This document shows, in pieces, positions 22,581 to 26,142 of a stretch of 26,142 nucleotides of DNA (the stretch's first letter is position 1; each line of letters begins with the position of its first letter). The DNA comes from Erysipelotrichaceae bacterium (GTDB taxonomy: Bacteria; Bacillota_I; Bacilli_A; Erysipelotrichales; Erysipelotrichaceae). The position numbers and the translations under genes were made by a program. The notes beneath the pieces are model-generated. The model worked only from the letters and a program-made list of their open reading frames with translations, was not told the origin of the DNA and ran no database searches. The stretch is taken from the NCBI GenBank assembly GCA_900754715.1, contig CAAEDX010000203.1, positions 1 to 26,142 of the forward strand, read 5' to 3'.

Positions 22581-22609
22581 ATGTTAGAATACGCTAACAA
22601 AAAAGTCAA
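22581..22609 (-). promoter_or_regulatory. Sigma-A promoter of the feo operon
   Basis: Minus strand TTGACT, 17-bp spacer, TAACAT. The predicted start lies about 20 nt before the feoA ATG. Its spacer and -10 are covered by the dyad at 22582-22599. Confidence 0.7.
22582..22599. promoter_or_regulatory. 18-bp dyad, probable iron-regulator operator
   Basis: TGTTAG-AATACG-CTAACA is a perfect inverted repeat of 6-nt arms. The TTAG/CTAA arms are reminiscent of DtxR/IdeR-family operators, and the position over the promoter spacer and -10 fits repression in iron-replete cells. The regulator itself is not in the window, and a Fur site is not ruled out. Confidence 0.6.
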
Positions 22610-22648
22610 TCAGAAAGATGTGGTTTAACGACTTTTTTACACAACAAA

Positions 22649-22670
22649 GGCGGCAGACCAACCTGCCGCC
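22649..22670 (-). terminator. Hairpin after clpB, probable terminator
   Basis: Minus strand GGCGGCAG, loop GTTGGT, CTGCCGCC, then TTTGTTGT. The 8-bp stem is perfect but the U-tract is interrupted. Confidence 0.6.
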
Positions 22671-22676
22671 ATGCAA

Positions 22677-25229
<2,553 letters not shown>

Positions 25230-25242
25230 AACGATCCCTCCT

Positions 25243-25269
25243 TTAGCACTCTCTTTCATCGATTGCTAA
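25243..25269. promoter_or_regulatory. CIRCE operator, promoter-proximal copy
   Basis: TTAGCACTC, 9 bp, GATTGCTAA. One mismatch to the consensus TTAGCACTC-N9-GAGTGCTAA. It lies between the promoter and the clpB RBS, around the predicted transcription start, where HrcA would block initiation or early elongation. Confidence 0.9.
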
Positions 25270-25273
25270 TGCT

Positions 25274-25301
25274 ATTATAGCACTGTTTTTAGCACTGTCA
25301 A
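25274..25301 (-). promoter_or_regulatory. Sigma-A promoter of clpB
   Basis: Minus strand TTGACA, 16-bp spacer, TATAAT, both hexamers perfect, with a TG extension (TGCTATAAT). The -35 lies inside the distal CIRCE and the start lies next to the proximal one. Confidence 0.9.
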
Positions 25302-25315
25302 CATCAGAGTGCTAA
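25289..25315. promoter_or_regulatory. CIRCE operator, distal copy
   Basis: TTAGCACTG, 9 bp, GAGTGCTAA. One mismatch to the CIRCE consensus. It overlaps the -35 of the clpB promoter. Confidence 0.93.
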
Positions 25316-25340
25316 ATTTCGCATTTTTTTGATTTTTTTA

Positions 25341-25368
25341 TTGCATTTTTCTGAAAAGGTGATAAAAT
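25341..25368 (+). promoter_or_regulatory. Promoter of the tRNA-Pro gene
   Basis: TTGCAT, 16-bp spacer, TAAAAT, with the start expected about 5 nt before the tRNA. Confidence 0.6.
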
Positions 25369-25379
25369 AGTCCATGCAT

Positions 25380-25456
25380 CGGGATGTAGCACAGCTTGGT
25401 AGTGCACTTCGTTCGGGACGAAGGGGTCGCAGGTTCAAATCCTGTCATCCCGACCA
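25380..25456 (+). tRNA. tRNA-Pro, anticodon CGG
   Basis: A complete 77-nt cloverleaf. The acceptor stem CGGGATG pairs fully with CATCCCG. The D arm is GCAC-AGCTTGGTA-GTGC. The anticodon arm is CTTCG-TTCGGGA-CGAAG, giving anticodon CGG (reads CCG, proline). The T arm is GCAGG-TTCAAAT-CCTGT, with one G-U pair. The discriminator base is A, and the CCA end is encoded (25454-25456). Its own promoter lies just upstream and a terminator just downstream, so it is a single-gene unit. Confidence 0.97.
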
Positions 25457-25466
25457 TGATGCAAGG

Positions 25467-25490
25467 AAAGCTCCGCAGGGAGCTTTTTTT
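25467..25490 (+). terminator. Intrinsic terminator of the tRNA-Pro gene
   Basis: AAAGCTCC, loop GCAG, GGAGCTTT, then T4 and more. The 8-bp stem is perfect, and it begins 10 bp after the tRNA. Confidence 0.88.
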
Positions 25491-25529
25491 CATATCACGA
25501 CAAAGAAGCGCATGACCTGGGAGGAAAAG

Positions 25530-25850
25530 ATGAAAAACGAACATAACGCCCTTATCCACAAAGATCACTTTTCCAGATGCCTGCTCTTTTATCAGGATCT
25601 TGACCTGCATGTCACGCTTTCCCGCTTCCGCGAGGAAGCGATGTCCCTGCAGATGCTGCGATCATCAAAGAGACATGGCGATATGTGAATAAAGATAGCT
25701 CTGCCGATCAGCGATACAAAGGAACCAAGCTGCCGTTATGGCAAGATCATCTTATGCACACCTTCTGGCACACAGCTGACGCTGATGGCCTCAAGCGATG
25801 AAAGAGCCATACAGTTCATTCAGCGCCTAAAAGAAACGATCATGTCATGA
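25530..25850 (+). pseudogene. Gene interrupted by one in-frame TGA
   Basis: GGGAGG lies 5 nt before an ATG at 25530. The frame runs 52 codons (MKNEHNALIHKDHFSRCLL...KRHGDM), meets TGA at 25686-25688, then continues in the same frame for 53 more codons (IKIALPISDTKEP..., GKIILCTPSGTQLTLMASS..., QRLKETIMS) to TGA at 25850. The second half reads like real coding sequence, with a beta-strand-rich segment and a final amphipathic helix. One stop mutation in a gene of about 105 codons explains this best. I do not recognise the family. Two separate small proteins, or recoding of TGA, are less likely; no selenocysteine element was looked for with tools. There is no promoter visible after the tRNA terminator. 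Confidence 0.5.
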
Positions 25851-25856
25851 AAAAAA

Positions 25857-25885
25857 GTGGCATTTGCCTCAGAAAGCGGTATAAT
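25857..25885 (+). promoter_or_regulatory. Promoter of the right-edge gene
   Basis: GTGGCA (4 of 6 to consensus), 17-bp spacer, perfect TATAAT. The start would be near 25892, about 18 nt before the ATG. Confidence 0.5.
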
Positions 25886-25909
25886 ATTTTCAAAGTGAGG
25901 TAAATGAAC

Positions 25910-26142
25910 ATGAAAAAAAGCTATACGATCGGCCGGACACCGCAGGAACTTCGCACCGCTGTGGAGATCTTGATCCGCAATGATTTCTTTGAGCTGGAAA
26001 ACATCAGCGTGAAACACGATGACACAGAGGGACATGCCTTTGCGCTCATCCTGAAGGGAGATACATTCCAAGATACTGTATTCATGGACATCATCAGCGG
26101 CGAACAGACCACGCTGACCTATACTTACAGCTGTGAGGACGC
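25910..26142 (+). CDS. Uncharacterised protein, N-terminal part
   Basis: The frame is open to the right edge, giving 77 residues that begin MKKSYTIGRTPQELRTAVEI. It shows a helix followed by alternating beta strands (FELENISVKHDD, FALILKGDTFQDTVFMDI, TTLTYTYSC), with no signal peptide. GTGAGG lies 9 nt before the ATG at 25910. An in-frame ATG at 25904 is possible but is only 3 nt from the RBS. A perfect TATAAT is just upstream. Family not recognised, and the 3' end is outside the window. Confidence 0.7.
   Translation, partial: MKKSYTIGRTPQELRTAVEILIRNDFFELENISVKHDDTEGHAFALILKGDTFQDTVFMDIISGEQTTLTYTYSCED

Noticed and set aside
21645..22628. 327-codon plus-strand open frame
   Set aside because: It is antisense to feoB and feoA and crosses the feo promoter. 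It is a shadow frame.
25374..25529. Protein start inside the tRNA-Pro gene (104-codon frame from 25374)
   Set aside because: The first part translates the tRNA and its terminator. The real start signal is the RBS and ATG at 25530.

Overview
The window comes from a moderately high-GC, endospore-forming, anaerobic Firmicute. The sporulation block (a dacF-like gene, spoIIAA, spoIIAB, sigF), a cotJABC operon, HrcA/CIRCE control of clpB, a group B-type [FeFe] hydrogenase and a feoAB iron-uptake operon all point that way. My guess is Erysipelotrichia or a neighbouring class, but no rRNA is present to confirm it. There is no prophage, CRISPR array or intact insertion sequence. This is compact chromosomal core sequence with many 4-nt ATGA/GTGA gene overlaps.

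Layout. 1-956: 5' part of an unrecognised minus-strand gene. 1006-4393 (-): secreted unknown protein, D-Ala-D-Ala carboxypeptidase, spoIIAA, spoIIAB, sigF; this is the forespore sigma-F switch. 4463-5401 (-): RluA-family pseudouridine synthase, divergent from a Cas4/RecB-like nuclease fused to an XPD/DinG-type Fe-S helicase at 5478-7814 (+). 7803-8441 (-): HAD phosphatase. 8578-8910 (-): small Cys-rich protein behind a sporulation-type promoter. 9085-10602 (+): [FeFe] hydrogenase. 10708-13811 (+): nadE and an iron-type alcohol dehydrogenase, translationally coupled. 13881-16860 (-): a leader with a 28-codon small ORF and an intrinsic terminator, followed by an ankyrin-repeat protein and an EF-G paralogue. 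16998-17498 (+): flavin reductase. 17532-18515 (-): cotJABC. 18583-20109 (-): two P-loop kinases and a 72-aa unknown. 20152-22609 (-): feoA, feoB and a Cys-rich FeoB partner, behind a promoter covered by an 18-bp dyad. 22677-25315 (-): clpB with two CIRCE operators around its promoter. 25380-25456 (+): tRNA-Pro(CGG). 25530-25850 (+): a gene broken by one in-frame TGA. 25910-26142 (+): start of an unknown gene.

Functional themes. Several genes serve sporulation: the sigma-F switch, the CotJ coat proteins including a manganese-catalase-like CotJC, and possibly the Cys-rich protein. Others serve anaerobic redox metabolism: hydrogenase, NAD+ synthesis, alcohol dehydrogenase and flavin reductase. 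Iron uptake fits the Fe-S and Fe enzymes nearby. The most unusual item is the leader upstream of the ankyrin/EF-G-like pair. It has a good promoter, a ribosome-binding site, a small ORF whose stop codon lies inside a strong terminator stem, and a segment that can pair either with the small ORF's Shine-Dalgarno region or with the terminator loop. That is the layout expected of a translation-sensing attenuator controlling a ribosome-associated GTPase. A second recurrent feature is that several terminators contain the stop codon of the gene they end.
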